64,000 nt of DNA from an uncultured Flavobacteriaceae bacterium (GCA_913045325.1 CAJWPZ010000004.1:28342-92341); one strand, 5' to 3'; positions 33,832-43,240 are shown, counted from the stretch's first letter. Numbers and translations are program-made. The notes: a model not told the origin generated them from the letters alone.

Positions 33832-36800
33832 TGGATTTCTTAAAATAGGATTGCACCTTTTCTTTGTACTCTTGTCGCAAAGGAAGTGATTCTTTGTTTA
33901 AAATTTCAGTAGTATTAAAGTATTTTTTTATTTCATCTGCAGACAAACGCAGGGTGTTGGTATAAGTCTTGCTGTTGCTTATAGATTCGCGCCTGGATTC
34001 TTGGCCTTGTTTTAAATCTGCCTCTTTTAATTTTAACAGCTCATACTGCAGGCTAAGCATTTTCTCTAAAGTGCGCTGGTTAAAGCCTTTGTCTAACAGC
34101 TGTTGCTCTATGGTTTGCATCTTTTTTATTAAATCTCCACCCAGACCCTCAAGACCTAATTTACTAAGCCTGTCTTCTAGGTCTTGACGAAGTTGTTGTT
34201 GCTGTTTGTAAATCTCAAATAGCTCGGCATCATTGTTTTCGCTTTGATTTGACTGGGAGGCGTTCCCTTGTTTTGATGAGCTACCACTACTGCCTTGGCC
34301 TTGGCCCTCACCTTGGCCTTCTCCTTCTCCTTCTCCTTCTCCTTCTCCTTCTCCTTCTCCTTCTCCTTCTCCTTCGCCTTCTTCTCCTTCTTGGCCTTCT
34401 CCTTCACCTTTTTCGCCCATGCCTTCTTGCATTTTTTCTCCAAGGCTCTTTTGCTTTTCAATAATGTCGGGAAGCTGAAAGCCCTCTCCTTGACCCTGGC
34501 CAGGTTTTGGCATTCCTTGCTTGCCGCTTCCAGAGCCTTGACCCATTTGTTGTTGTTGCATGCTAGTGAGCATATTGGTGAGTAGATTTGCCAAGTCATT
34601 GGTGCTGGTAACCGCGTATTGCTGAGAACCAACACCTTGAGATATCTGGTTCTCTGCCAGGCGCTCCATTGCCTTTTTTAGATTGTAATGAACCTGTGTC
34701 ACAGACTCATTTATTTTCTGACCAATAAGGGGTTGGCGCAGTGAAAGAGAGAACAAACTATCGTCTATGTGTTGAAAGTTTTGCTTTAAATCGTTTTGAG
34801 TGTTTAAACGTTTTCCAAATAGAGGATTTCCGTATTGTGTGAGTTTAAAAGCCTCCATTAGCGCTTCTTGCCTAAAGGAAAAAACTACCAGGTTGTCAAG
34901 AATTTGACGCAACATAGCCACATCCTCCTCGATTTGCTCTGCTTGAGATCCAGATAAAGCCATCATCATTTGTTGGCCCATTTCTTGCATCTTTTTTCCA
35001 GCCTTTTTTTGGTTTTCTTTGGCGCCAGCTTTGTTTTGTTTCTCAAGTTTTTGAGTTGCTTGTTGCTGCTGCTGCTCTACCACTTTTTCACCCACCTTGT
35101 CTTGTGGAAGCTCCATGGGTGCTTTTAATTTTTGGTTTTCTTTTTTTAACTCTTCAAGATCTTTCTGGTATTTCTCAAATTTTTCATTGATTTTTTCTTG
35201 CGCCTTTGTGGTGTTCTGCTCCTGGGGTTTTTCTGCAAGTTTACGCTGCTCTTCTCCTAGCTTATAAAGCTCCTGAGAAAGTTTTTCGCTTTTTTTAGTC
35301 ACGTAATACCGCTTGGTTAATTCTACGAGCTGTTCTAGGTTTTTTTCTTGATTTTTATTTTTCTTGGAAAGTTTTTCTAGTTTTTCTGTAAGCTCCTCTT
35401 TAGATATTTTGTCTTGTAACTCCTCTAGCTCTTTAAGCAATTTTTCGTTTTCTTTTAATTTTTCTTGATTCTCTTGTAGCCTTTTTTCTAACTGTTTCTT
35501 AAAGGGGTCTTTTTCTTTGCTTTGTGGTTGAAATTTCTCTAAACTCTCTTGCAGCTGTTTTGAAAACTGCTGCATCATTTTTTCTTGCTCTTTTTGACGC
35601 TTTAAAACATCTTCTAGTTTCTTTTTATCATTCCAGTTAAGAGCCTCTTTCTCTTTTTGTATGAGTTCTAACTCCTCAAGGCGCTTGTCTTGGTTTTTTA
35701 GTTCTTGCAAGGCGGCGTCCATGGCTTTTATTGCACTTTCTTGATTTTGCAATTGTTGGGTCTGTAACTCATCTTCAGTGGCTTTTCTAAAAGCGTAAAA
35801 CTCTGAGCGAGAAGACTTGTATTTATGTATAACATCATTGTCAAACACTTCAAAATAATATTCATATGCAACATCTTGGGGCAATTCTAACTCACCAGGG
35901 AAGGCGTAGGTAAATTGATCTAGATTGCTGTTGTTTACCGGTATTGGTAGTGTTTTTTTTAGCTCTTGTTGTGCTTGTGGGTAATAGACCAGTTGTAACT
36001 TTGAAAAACCATAATCATCACTAACTTGCCCTAAAAAATAAGTCTGTTGCCCGTTAAGGCTATCTGGCTTAGATTGCACAGAAATCTCTGGAAACTCATC
36101 TTTAATAACCCTAATGGTAAAAGATAAATTCTCGTACTCCTGCAAACTGCTGTTAGAGGTTGTAATAGCATAATCTAGGGTTTTGTATATGGTTTTTAAA
36201 AACCTGTATTGCTGCTGATTTGAGGTAAAAGAATACACAGAATCTTTTGTTTTTAATCCAACGTGGCTTGTGTTTTGCGTGTTCACAAGCCAGGTTACTT
36301 TTGTGCCCTCTGGCAAGGTTGTATTTCCCGTACTGTTGAGGATTTGGTCTTTTTTTCCTGTATAATTAGGGTACTTTAAAAAAAGTTCGAAGCTCACTAA
36401 AGAGGGTGTTTTTACAACCTCTACCGTATAGTTTTTAGACATAACATCATTAGCCAATAGCTTGAAATTAATAGAAGCGCTGGGTTGTAAAAAAGTATAT
36501 TCAAAAAAACCGGGTGCGGTTTGTTGAAGAAAATATTTTTGATTGTTATAGACAATACTTGCATTTTGAGGGATAACACTGCCTTGGGTTCTTATTTTAA
36601 GAGTAAAGGGTTTGTTTTGGATGGCCGACAAACTAGGATTCTCAAGATAAAAACTAAAAGGGGCCGCAGGGGTATATGCGGTATTGTAATTTACAACACG
36701 TGTATAGCTGCTGCTAAATAAATCTTTTTCTCCCAAGGCAGAAACTAAGCCAAAAACAAGTATTGGGATCGCAGCAAAAGCAAGATATTTTATATTTTTT

Positions 36801-37240
36801 TGAAAGTTTATTGCTTTTTTAAAGACCACAGATTGCATCTGGAGGGCCTTTTGGTCTATGCTTGCTGATAGCAGGTCTGACTCTCTTTGGTTTTGATTTA
36901 GCTGTAAAACATTTAATAACTTGTCACTAACCTCTGGAAAATGATCGCCAATAATTTGAGCGGCCTGCTCATTGGTTATGCCTTTTTGAAGACTAAAAAG
37001 CTTAAGTAGAGTAAAGGCAATAAAACGCATAAAAAGGCCAAACTCAACAACAACAAAAGACCAAAACAAAATAGATCTACCCATAGGGTTTAACCATAAA
37101 AAATACTCTATTAACAGGGTAAGTAAAAAATATAAAAATCCTGCAGCAAAAAAGAAAATGGTTCCCTTTATTAACTCACTAGTATAGTATTTTTTTATAA
37201 ATTGTTCCAGCTTTTGCTGGATTAGGCTAAATGAACTCAT
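33824..37240 (-). CDS. DUF4175 membrane protein with coiled coil and GE repeat
   Basis: A very large protein of 1138 aa. Two or three membrane helices near the N-terminus (about 25-75, and another near 150) are followed by beta-rich extracellular-type modules (about 170-520) and a long charged coiled coil (about 535-760, rich in Lys, Glu, Gln). A Gln/Gly/Glu-rich low-complexity region encoded by a hexanucleotide repeat comes next, then a further helical C-terminus. This matches the Bacteroidota DUF4175 architecture. Function unknown. The start is ATG 37240. Upstream in-frame starts are GTG-only and add no helix. The C-terminal codons overlap ybeY. Confidence 0.87.
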   Translation of the reverse strand: MSSFSLIQQKLEQFIKKYYTSELIKGTIFFFAAGFLYFLLTLLIEYFLWLNPMGRSILFWSFVVVEFGLFMRFIAFTLLKLFSLQKGITNEQAAQIIGDHFPEVSDKLLNVLQLNQNQRESDLLSASIDQKALQMQSVVFKKAINFQKNIKYLAFAAIPILVFGLVSALGEKDLFSSSYTRVVNYNTAYTPAAPFSFYLENPSLSAIQNKPFTLKIRTQGSVIPQNASIVYNNQKYFLQQTAPGFFEYTFLQPSASINFKLLANDVMSKNYTVEVVKTPSLVSFELFLKYPNYTGKKDQILNSTGNTTLPEGTKVTWLVNTQNTSHVGLKTKDSVYSFTSNQQQYRFLKTIYKTLDYAITTSNSSLQEYENLSFTIRVIKDEFPEISVQSKPDSLNGQQTYFLGQVSDDYGFSKLQLVYYPQAQQELKKTLPIPVNNSNLDQFTYAFPGELELPQDVAYEYYFEVFDNDVIHKYKSSRSEFYAFRKATEDELQTQQLQNQESAIKAMDAALQELKNQDKRLEELELIQKEKEALNWNDKKKLEDVLKRQKEQEKMMQQFSKQLQESLEKFQPQSKEKDPFKKQLEKRLQENQEKLKENEKLLKELEELQDKISKEELTEKLEKLSKKNKNQEKNLEQLVELTKRYYVTKKSEKLSQELYKLGEEQRKLAEKPQEQNTTKAQEKINEKFEKYQKDLEELKKENQKLKAPMELPQDKVGEKVVEQQQQQATQKLEKQNKAGAKENQKKAGKKMQEMGQQMMMALSGSQAEQIEEDVAMLRQILDNLVVFSFRQEALMEAFKLTQYGNPLFGKRLNTQNDLKQNFQHIDDSLFSLSLRQPLIGQKINESVTQVHYNLKKAMERLAENQISQGVGSQQYAVTSTNDLANLLTNMLTSMQQQQMGQGSGSGKQGMPKPGQGQGEGFQLPDIIEKQKSLGEKMQEGMGEKGEGEGQEGEEGEGEGEGEGEGEGEGEGEGEGQGEGQGQGSSGSSSKQGNASQSNQSENNDAELFEIYKQQQQLRQDLEDRLSKLGLEGLGGDLIKKMQTIEQQLLDKGFNQRTLEKMLSLQYELLKLKEADLKQGQESRRESISNSKTYTNTLRLSADEIKKYFNTTEILNKESLPLRQEYKEKVQSYFKKSND
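34317..34370. repeat. Nine perfect copies of the hexanucleotide CCTTCT
   Basis: Nine exact tandem CCTTCT units, followed by the imperfect CCTTCG, inside the DUF4175 gene. Read on the coding strand they give alternating Gly-Glu residues. Because the unit is six bases, copy-number change keeps the reading frame and only alters the length of the acidic linker. Confidence 0.95.
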
Positions 37241-37293
37241 CGGATTTAAAATTAATGCAAAAAAAACAGCAAACACAGTAAATTTTAGAATTT

Positions 37294-38334
37294 ATGAAAG
37301 ATTTAAAATATGTTTTGGCCTACATAACACCACTTGGAGCATTAATGGGTTTATGGTTGCAAGGTTTTTGGGTGTTTTTTACTCCTTTTTTTACTTTTAT
37401 TTTGGTTCCTTTTTTGGAAACTATTTTGCCTATAGCTAAACAAAATCTTAGCCAAAAAGAGCTACTTAGTAAAGATAAAAACAAGTTTTTTAACGTCATA
37501 CTATACCTTAATATTCCTATTGTTTATGGCTTGATTGGGTATTTTTTATGGAGCCTTTCTTTTGAACAGTATAGCATAACAGAGCTTGTTGGACTGACTA
37601 TTTCTCTGGGTATTGTTGTGGGGGCAAACGGTATTAATATTGCTCATGAGTTAGGGCATAGAAAATTACATTTTGAAAGAGTTTTTGGAAAAATATTATT
37701 GTTACCCGCCCTGTATATGCACTTTTTTATAGAACATAATTTTGGACATCACCTTCATGCGGCAACACCACAAGATCCAGCAACTGCAAAGTACAATCAA
37801 AGCATATATTCTTTTTGGTTTAGCTCTATAAAAGGACAGTATATAAAAGCGTGGAGTATTCAAAAATCATTATTAGGACGCGCAAAACTTCCTTTTTTGA
37901 GTAGTAAAAACGACATGCTTTGGTACACATTAATACAATTTGGATACCTAATGAGTGTCTATTTGTTTTTAGGTGAACTAGCGGTGGGGCTAGCTCTTTG
38001 TATTGCCTTAAGTGGTGTGCTTTTACTAGAAACCATCAACTATATCCAGCACTATGGTCTTAAAAGAAACAAAAAAGCCTCAGGGAGATATGAACGAATT
38101 TCTGAAATTCATTCCTGGAACTCCAACCATGTGTTGGGTAGGATTCTATTATATGAATTAACCCGCCATAGCGATCACCATTATAGGGCCCATAAAAAGT
38201 TTCAACTATTAGAATATCACCAGAGTGGTCCTCAGATGCCTTTTGGGTATACAACATCGATGGTTTTAGCCTTAGCACCCCCGCTTTGGTTTTTGGTTAT
38301 GAATCCTATAATTCCTGTTGTGATGCGACCATAG
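37294..38334 (+). CDS. alkB: AlkB-like alkane/fatty-acid membrane monooxygenase
   Basis: A 346-aa integral membrane di-iron enzyme. Four or more hydrophobic helices (about 10-45, 70-105, 125-150, 210-235) flank the histidine boxes HELGH (about 116-120), EHNFGHHLHAATPQDPATA (about 147-165, HxxxHH type), NYIQHYGL and LTRHSDHHYRAHKKFQ (near 280-295). All family histidines are present. It should hydroxylate alkanes or fatty acyl chains using electrons from rubredoxin, but no rubredoxin or reductase gene is adjacent. It is divergent from the DUF4175 gene, with only 53 bases between starts. Confidence 0.88.
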   Translation: MKDLKYVLAYITPLGALMGLWLQGFWVFFTPFFTFILVPFLETILPIAKQNLSQKELLSKDKNKFFNVILYLNIPIVYGLIGYFLWSLSFEQYSITELVGLTISLGIVVGANGINIAHELGHRKLHFERVFGKILLLPALYMHFFIEHNFGHHLHAATPQDPATAKYNQSIYSFWFSSIKGQYIKAWSIQKSLLGRAKLPFLSSKNDMLWYTLIQFGYLMSVYLFLGELAVGLALCIALSGVLLLETINYIQHYGLKRNKKASGRYERISEIHSWNSNHVLGRILLYELTRHSDHHYRAHKKFQLLEYHQSGPQMPFGYTTSMVLALAPPLWFLVMNPIIPVVMRP

Positions 38335-38347
38335 AATTGTATCTTTA
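38318..38347 (+). promoter_or_regulatory. Promoter of gltX with a TATCTTTA box
   Basis: TTG at 38318-38320, a 19-base spacer and TATCTTTA at 38340-38347, one base off TAnnTTTG but with exactly the right spacing. It lies across the end of the AlkB-like gene and would give a leader of about 18 bases for gltX. Confidence 0.4.
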
Positions 38348-38369
38348 CAGTCATAAAAATTAAATTTTC

Positions 38370-39890
38370 ATGGCTCAAAAAGTACGCGTTAGATTTGCTC
38401 CCAGTCCAACAGGACCTTTACATATTGGTGGTGTTAGAACCGCTTTGTTTAATTATTTGTTTGCAAAAAAACATGGCGGAGACTTTATTCTTCGCATAGA
38501 AGATACAGACCAAGGGCGTTATGTCCCTGGAGCAGAACAGTACATCGTGCAGGCAATGAACTGGCTTGGTGTTGCCTTTGACGAGAGCCCTTCAAAACCT
38601 GCTAATGTTGGCCCCTATAGACAAAGTGAGCGCAAAGAAATATACAAACAATACGCCGATAGCCTCATTGCAAGTGGCCACGCATATTACGCCTTTGACA
38701 CCCCTGAGGCGCTTGATAGAGAAAGAAAATCTTGTGAAGAAAACTCAAAAACATTTATTTACAATTGGCACAATAGAGAAACCTTAGACAACTCTATATC
38801 GCTTCCCTTGGAACAAACACAGGCAAAACTAAGAGCAGAAACACCCTATGTGATTCGTTTTAAAACACCTAAAGATGAGGTTTTAAACCTCCAAGATGTT
38901 ATTAGGGGAACTGTAAAAATAGACACAAGCGTGTTAGATGATAAGGTTTTATTTAAAAGCGACGGGATGCCAACCTACCACTTGGCAAACATTGTAGATG
39001 ACCACCTTATGGATATTTCTCATGTAATTCGTGGAGAAGAATGGCTGCCCTCTCTTGCATTGCACGTATTATTATATAGAAGCCTTGGCTGGCAAGCGCC
39101 TATTTTTGCTCACCTGCCTCTTATTATGAAGCCAACTGGTAAAGGAAAATTAAGCAAAAGAGATGGAGACAAAATGGGTTTTCCTGTATTTCCTCTACAG
39201 TGGAAAACACCTGAGGGGGAAGTATTCTCTGGCTATAGAGAAGATGGTTATTTGCCAGAAGGTGTGTTAAATATGCTTGCTTTTTTGGGTTGGAATCCAG
39301 GAACAGAGCAAGAATTATTTAGCCTAGAACAGCTCATTGCAGATTTTAGTTTAGAACGTGTTAATAAAGCAGGAGCCAAGTTTGATCCAGATAAAACAAA
39401 GTGGTTTCAACAGCAATATTTTCAACAACTTGACCTTAAGGTTTTAACAACAGCGTTTTCCGCGCTTTTAGACCAAAAAGGGGTTCAGACAACATTAAAT
39501 CTAGAGGCAATTATCTCTTTAATTAAAGAGCGCGCGGTATTTACTGCTGATTTATGGGAGCAAGGGCACTTCTTTTTTGAAAGACCAGAGGCCTATGATC
39601 AAAAAGCTGTAAAGAAGGCGTTTAAGGAGGACACCCCGACTATTCTTTTAAATGTTTGCGAAATTTTAAACCAGCAAACCACCTTTGAGGGAGAAACAAT
39701 CTCTAAAGAAATTAAAGATTGGCTAAGCTCAGAAGAAATGGGTTTTGGAAAAGTAATGATGCCCCTAAGACTATCCCTGGTTGGGGCTATGCAGGGGCCC
39801 GATGTTTTTGAAATTGCTGCCGTGTTAGGTAAGCAGGAAACAATTTTAAGAATACAAAACGCTATTAGTTTTATAAATAAAACAGCGTAA
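38370..39890 (+). CDS. gltX: Glutamate--tRNA ligase
   Basis: Class I synthetase charging tRNA-Glu. It is 506 aa. The HIGH-type motif PSPTGPLHIGGVRTALFNY starts at about residue 10, and the KMSKS-type loop is KLSKRDGDKMGF near residue 260. RIEDTDQGRY and GVAFDESP are discriminator-type segments. The window also holds glnS, so both enzymes charge directly and no Gln-tRNA amidotransferase route is required by this evidence. Confidence 0.98.
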   Translation: MAQKVRVRFAPSPTGPLHIGGVRTALFNYLFAKKHGGDFILRIEDTDQGRYVPGAEQYIVQAMNWLGVAFDESPSKPANVGPYRQSERKEIYKQYADSLIASGHAYYAFDTPEALDRERKSCEENSKTFIYNWHNRETLDNSISLPLEQTQAKLRAETPYVIRFKTPKDEVLNLQDVIRGTVKIDTSVLDDKVLFKSDGMPTYHLANIVDDHLMDISHVIRGEEWLPSLALHVLLYRSLGWQAPIFAHLPLIMKPTGKGKLSKRDGDKMGFPVFPLQWKTPEGEVFSGYREDGYLPEGVLNMLAFLGWNPGTEQELFSLEQLIADFSLERVNKAGAKFDPDKTKWFQQQYFQQLDLKVLTTAFSALLDQKGVQTTLNLEAIISLIKERAVFTADLWEQGHFFFERPEAYDQKAVKKAFKEDTPTILLNVCEILNQQTTFEGETISKEIKDWLSSEEMGFGKVMMPLRLSLVGAMQGPDVFEIAAVLGKQETILRIQNAISFINKTA

Positions 39891-39942
39891 AGCAGCAAAT
39901 TTTTTGTATATTCATTAGTATTAATTTTATAAATATTTTGTT

Positions 39943-40944
39943 ATGGGAAGTGCCCTTTTTTTAATTCCTTTTTTAATGTTGGTTGTTTTTTTCTTGCTCT
40001 CAGGAATATTTACAGTAAAACAACAAACCGCTGCCGTAGTAGAGCGTTTTGGTAAATTTTTAAGCGGCAGAAGCTCTGGGCTTCATTTTAAAATTCCTTT
40101 TGTTGATAGAATTGCAGGAAGAATTAACTTAAAAGTACAGCAGCTTGATGTGTTGGTTGAAACCAAAACAAAAGATGATGTTTTTGTAAAACTTAAAATT
40201 TCGGTACAATTTCAGGTAATAAAAGAGAAGGTGTATGCTGCTTTTTATAAGCTGGAAAACCCCCACGATCAAATAACATCTTATGTTTTTGATGTGGTTA
40301 GGGCAGAGGTGCCAAAAATGAAACTTGATGATGTTTTTGAAAGAAAAGATGATGTTGCTATTGCTGTAAAAAAAGAACTTAATGATGCTATGCTTAATTA
40401 TGGGTATGATATTATAAAAACTCTAGTAACTGATATAGATCCAGACATACAAGTAAAAGCAGCTATGAACCGCATCAACGCAGCTGAACGAGAAAAGGTG
40501 GCTGCAGAGTATGAGGGAGAAGCAGAGAGAATTAAAATTGTTGCAAAGGCGCGCGCCGAGGCAGAAAGCAAAAGACTTCAGGGGCAAGGAATTGCAGACC
40601 AAAGAAGAGAGATTGCACGTGGTTTAGAGGAGTCTGTAGATGTATTAAACAATGTTGGTATTAACTCCCAAGAAGCCTCAGCGCTAATTGTTGTTACCCA
40701 GCACTACGATACACTACAGTCTATAGGAGAGGCAACAAACACCAACTTGATTTTATTGCCAAACTCACCACAGGCAGGAAGTAATATGTTAAATGATATG
40801 ATTGCTAGTTTTGTTGCCAGTAATCAAATTGGGGAAGAAATGAAAAAAACCAATGCCGCCAATGGGCTTGGTAAGAAAAACAAAACAAGTAAAAAACTTC
40901 CTCCAAATGGGCCATCTCTAGATAATGATGGTGTTGTTTTTTAA
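39943..40944 (+). CDS. SPFH/stomatin-like membrane protein
   Basis: A 333-aa protein with one N-terminal membrane helix (about 3-22) and an SPFH domain (about 25-200). KQQTAAVVERFGKFLSGRSSGLHFKIPFVDRI, MKLDDVFERKDDVAIAVKKEL and TDIDPDIQVKAAMNRINAAEREKVAAEYE show the stomatin/QmcA signature. The coiled-coil alanine/glutamate-rich segment (about 180-230) drives oligomers, and a charged C-terminal tail follows. Probably forms membrane scaffolds (flotillin-like microdomains). No NfeD partner is adjacent. It ends 54 bases before glnS in convergent orientation, and a terminator hairpin separates them. Confidence 0.93.
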   Translation: MGSALFLIPFLMLVVFFLLSGIFTVKQQTAAVVERFGKFLSGRSSGLHFKIPFVDRIAGRINLKVQQLDVLVETKTKDDVFVKLKISVQFQVIKEKVYAAFYKLENPHDQITSYVFDVVRAEVPKMKLDDVFERKDDVAIAVKKELNDAMLNYGYDIIKTLVTDIDPDIQVKAAMNRINAAEREKVAAEYEGEAERIKIVAKARAEAESKRLQGQGIADQRREIARGLEESVDVLNNVGINSQEASALIVVTQHYDTLQSIGEATNTNLILLPNSPQAGSNMLNDMIASFVASNQIGEEMKKTNAANGLGKKNKTSKKLPPNGPSLDNDGVVF

Positions 40945-40965
40945 AAACAGTTATTTGTACTAGAT

Positions 40966-40999
40966 AAAAAAAGCCCAACACACGTGTTGGGCTTTTTTT
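40966..40999. terminator. Bidirectional terminator between SPFH gene and glnS
   Basis: Stem AGCCCAACA with TGTTGGGCT (9 pairs, 4-base loop), preceded by a run of A and followed by a run of T, so it can end transcription from both sides. It overlaps the last two bases of the glnS stop. Confidence 0.9.
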
Positions 41000-42677
41000 A
41001 TTCTGTGAGCTTTGCCCAGGAATCTCTTAGGCCAACGGTGCGATTAAACACCATTTTCTCTTCTGTAGTTTGTGGGTCTACGGTAAAATATCCTAAACGT
41101 TGAAATTGAACGGTGTCTTCTACCTTCAACTGCTTTAAACTTGGTTCTCCATATCCGGTAATAACCTTTAAAGAGTCTGGATTTATAAAATCCATAAAGT
41201 CTTTGTCTTTGTGGGTATCCGGAGAAGGGTCTGTAAAGAGTCTATCATATAATCTCACCTCAACCTCTATTGCTTTACTAGCAGACACCCAGTGCAAGGT
41301 TCCTTTTACTTTACGTAAACTCTCCTGTGTACCGCTGCCGCTTTTACTGTTAGGATCATAGGTGCAGTGAATTTCTGTAATGTTTCCGTCGGCATCCTTT
41401 TCACAGCTTTCTGCCTTTATGATATATGCATTTTTAAGACGCACCTCTTTACCCAGCTTTAACCTGAAAAACTTTTTATTAGCCTCTTCTCTGAAGTCTT
41501 CTCGCTCTATATAAAGCTCTTTAGAGAACGGAACCTGTCTTGAGCCCGCGTCTGTGTCTTCTTGGTTATTTTCTGCCTCTAACCACTCTGTTTTGTCTTG
41601 AGGGTAGTTGGTTATGGTTACTTTTACTGGATCCAAAACCGCCATAACACGATTGGCTTTTTTATTTAAATCTTCTCTAACACTAAACTCGAGTCTAGAA
41701 ACATCAATTAGGTTATCGCGTTTACCAACCCCAATGCCTTCTGCAAAATTTCTAATAGACGCTGCGGTGTATCCCCTTCTTCTTAGGCCAGAAATTGTTG
41801 GCATTCTTGGGTCATCCCATGAGTCTACCACTCCTTGTTCAACAAGTCTAGCTAGTTTGCGTTTACTAACTAGTGTATGGCTTAAGTTTCTGCGTGCAAA
41901 TTCTCTTTGTTTTGGGCGCAATTTTGAACCATCAACAAGTTGATCTAAAAACCAATCGTATAACTCTCTGTGAGGTAAAAACTCAAGGGTGCAGAAAGAG
42001 TGTGAAATTTGCTCAATGTAATCACTCTCGCCGTGGGTCCAGTCATACATCGGAAAGATTTTCCAGTCTGTTCCTGTTCTGTGGTGAGATTTATGAAGGG
42101 TTCTGTATATCACAGGATCTCTCATAAGCATGTTTGTAGATTGAAGATCAATTTTAGCGCGAAGCACATGGGCGCCCTGGGGAGCCTCACCTGTTTTCAT
42201 TTGCTGGAAAAGCGAAAGGTTTTCTTCTACAGACCTGTCTCGGTAAGGGCCTGCTACCCCTGGTTGGGTTGGCGTTCCTTTCTGAAGGGCTATTTCTTCA
42301 CTAGATTGAGAATCTACATACGCCTTGCCCTCTTTTATTAATAGTAAGGCCCAAGAGTATAGCTGCTCAAAATAATCACTGGCATAACACTCTTTAGTCC
42401 AGTGGTACCCTAACCACTGAACATCTTTTTTTATTGCATCCACAAAACGCTGCTCTTCCTTGGCTGGGTTAGTATCGTCAAAACGAAGGTTTACGGGGGC
42501 ATTGTACTTTAAGCCCAAACCAAAATTAAGACATATAGAAGATGCGTGACCAATATGTAGATAGCCGTTTGGCTCTGGTGGAAACCTAAAATACAAGCCC
42601 TCTTTAGAGTGTGTTGTTTTTAAATCCTCTTCTATAATTTGCTCAATAAAATTAAGCGTCTGTTTTTCTTCAGCCAT
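40998..42677 (-). CDS. glnS: Glutamine--tRNA ligase
   Basis: Class I synthetase charging tRNA-Gln. It is 559 aa from the ATG at 42677. The upstream in-frame GTG start would add nine residues unlike the family. PPEPNGYLHIGHASSI lies at about residues 34-49, the KMSKS-type motif is LVSKRKLA near 265-272, and FDDTNPAKEEQRFVDAI follows HIGH. The two beta-barrel anticodon-binding domains follow. Direct GlnRS in a Bacteroidota is common. Confidence 0.97.
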   Translation of the reverse strand: MAEEKQTLNFIEQIIEEDLKTTHSKEGLYFRFPPEPNGYLHIGHASSICLNFGLGLKYNAPVNLRFDDTNPAKEEQRFVDAIKKDVQWLGYHWTKECYASDYFEQLYSWALLLIKEGKAYVDSQSSEEIALQKGTPTQPGVAGPYRDRSVEENLSLFQQMKTGEAPQGAHVLRAKIDLQSTNMLMRDPVIYRTLHKSHHRTGTDWKIFPMYDWTHGESDYIEQISHSFCTLEFLPHRELYDWFLDQLVDGSKLRPKQREFARRNLSHTLVSKRKLARLVEQGVVDSWDDPRMPTISGLRRRGYTAASIRNFAEGIGVGKRDNLIDVSRLEFSVREDLNKKANRVMAVLDPVKVTITNYPQDKTEWLEAENNQEDTDAGSRQVPFSKELYIEREDFREEANKKFFRLKLGKEVRLKNAYIIKAESCEKDADGNITEIHCTYDPNSKSGSGTQESLRKVKGTLHWVSASKAIEVEVRLYDRLFTDPSPDTHKDKDFMDFINPDSLKVITGYGEPSLKQLKVEDTVQFQRLGYFTVDPQTTEEKMVFNRTVGLRDSWAKLTE

Positions 42678-42703
42678 TGTGTATTGTGTTTTAAAACAAA
42701 GCA

Positions 42704-42711
42704 CAAAGGTA
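42704..42711 (-). promoter_or_regulatory. -7 box of glnS
   Basis: Complement of CAAAGGTA at 42704-42711 is TACCTTTG, a full TAnnTTTG match 26 bases upstream of the glnS ATG. No -33 TTG at the usual distance was found. Confidence 0.4.
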
Positions 42712-42764
42712 CGTATTCTTGTTAAAAAGCAGTGATTGTATGGCGCTATCTAAACACATAATTT

Positions 42765-42772
42765 TATCTTTA
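42765..42772 (+). promoter_or_regulatory. -7-like box upstream of folB
   Basis: TATCTTTA at 42765-42772, the same variant as at gltX, 15 bases before the folB ATG. The -33 element is not at a usual distance, so this is only a weak candidate. Confidence 0.25.
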
Positions 42773-42787
42773 CAAAAACCGCACATT

Positions 42788-43138
42788 ATGAGCTGTATTG
42801 AATTAAAAGATATTCGTATTTATGCCAACCATGGCTGTTTAACTGAGGAAGAAAAAATAGGAAGCCACTACCTGGTAAACCTTAAAGTTGAGTGTGATTT
42901 GGCTCAAGCTGCTAAAACAGACGCCTTGGAGGACACCATAGACTACGTGGGGCTGAATGCTATTGTAAAAAAACAGATGGGGATACGCGCAAAACTTCTT
43001 GAAACGGTTGGTTACAGAATAATTAAAAATATTTTAGACTCATTTTCTGGGGTAGCTCATGTTAGTGTAACTGTCTCAAAATTAAACCCCCCTATTGGTG
43101 GAGATGTAGAGCGGGTTAGTGTTACCATGACTTCTTAA
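42788..43138 (+). CDS. folB: Dihydroneopterin aldolase
   Basis: Converts 7,8-dihydroneopterin to 6-hydroxymethyl-dihydropterin in folate synthesis. It is 116 aa from the ATG at 42788. The frame opens earlier, but family N-termini begin as here with ELKDIRIYANHGCLTEEEKIG. The active-site glutamate is in that segment, YVGLNAIVKKQMG and LLETVGYRI follow, and the C-terminal SKLNPPIGGDVERVSVTM is typical. It is a stand-alone gene between glnS and tRNA-Cys. Confidence 0.95.
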   Translation: MSCIELKDIRIYANHGCLTEEEKIGSHYLVNLKVECDLAQAAKTDALEDTIDYVGLNAIVKKQMGIRAKLLETVGYRIIKNILDSFSGVAHVSVTVSKLNPPIGGDVERVSVTMTS

Positions 43139-43162
43139 ATAGATAATTTCTATTTTAAGTTG

Positions 43163-43191
43163 TTGTTCTAAGGACTAATCTTATATATTTG
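43163..43191 (+). promoter_or_regulatory. Promoter of tRNA-Cys
   Basis: TTG at 43163-43165, an 18-base spacer and TATATTTG at 43184-43191. It lies 49 bases upstream of the mature 5' end of the tRNA, leaving a short leader to be removed by RNase P. Confidence 0.55.
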
Positions 43192-43240
43192 CGTTCTGAA
43201 ATTTAGCAAATGGAGCAATTCATTGCGATTCAGTACAAAG

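Noticed and set aside
34317..34370. CRISPR-like array
   Set aside because: The repeats are contiguous 6-base units with no spacers and lie inside a coding frame.
34249..34585. Plus-strand open frames rich in Leu or Phe-Ser
   Set aside because: They are mirror images of the hexanucleotide repeat in the DUF4175 gene on the other strand.
40966..40999. Reading the CACGTG in this hairpin as a third parS site
   Set aside because: Flanking bases read AACACACGTGTTGG, not TGTTCCACGTGGAACA, and the sequence forms a terminator with A and T runs.
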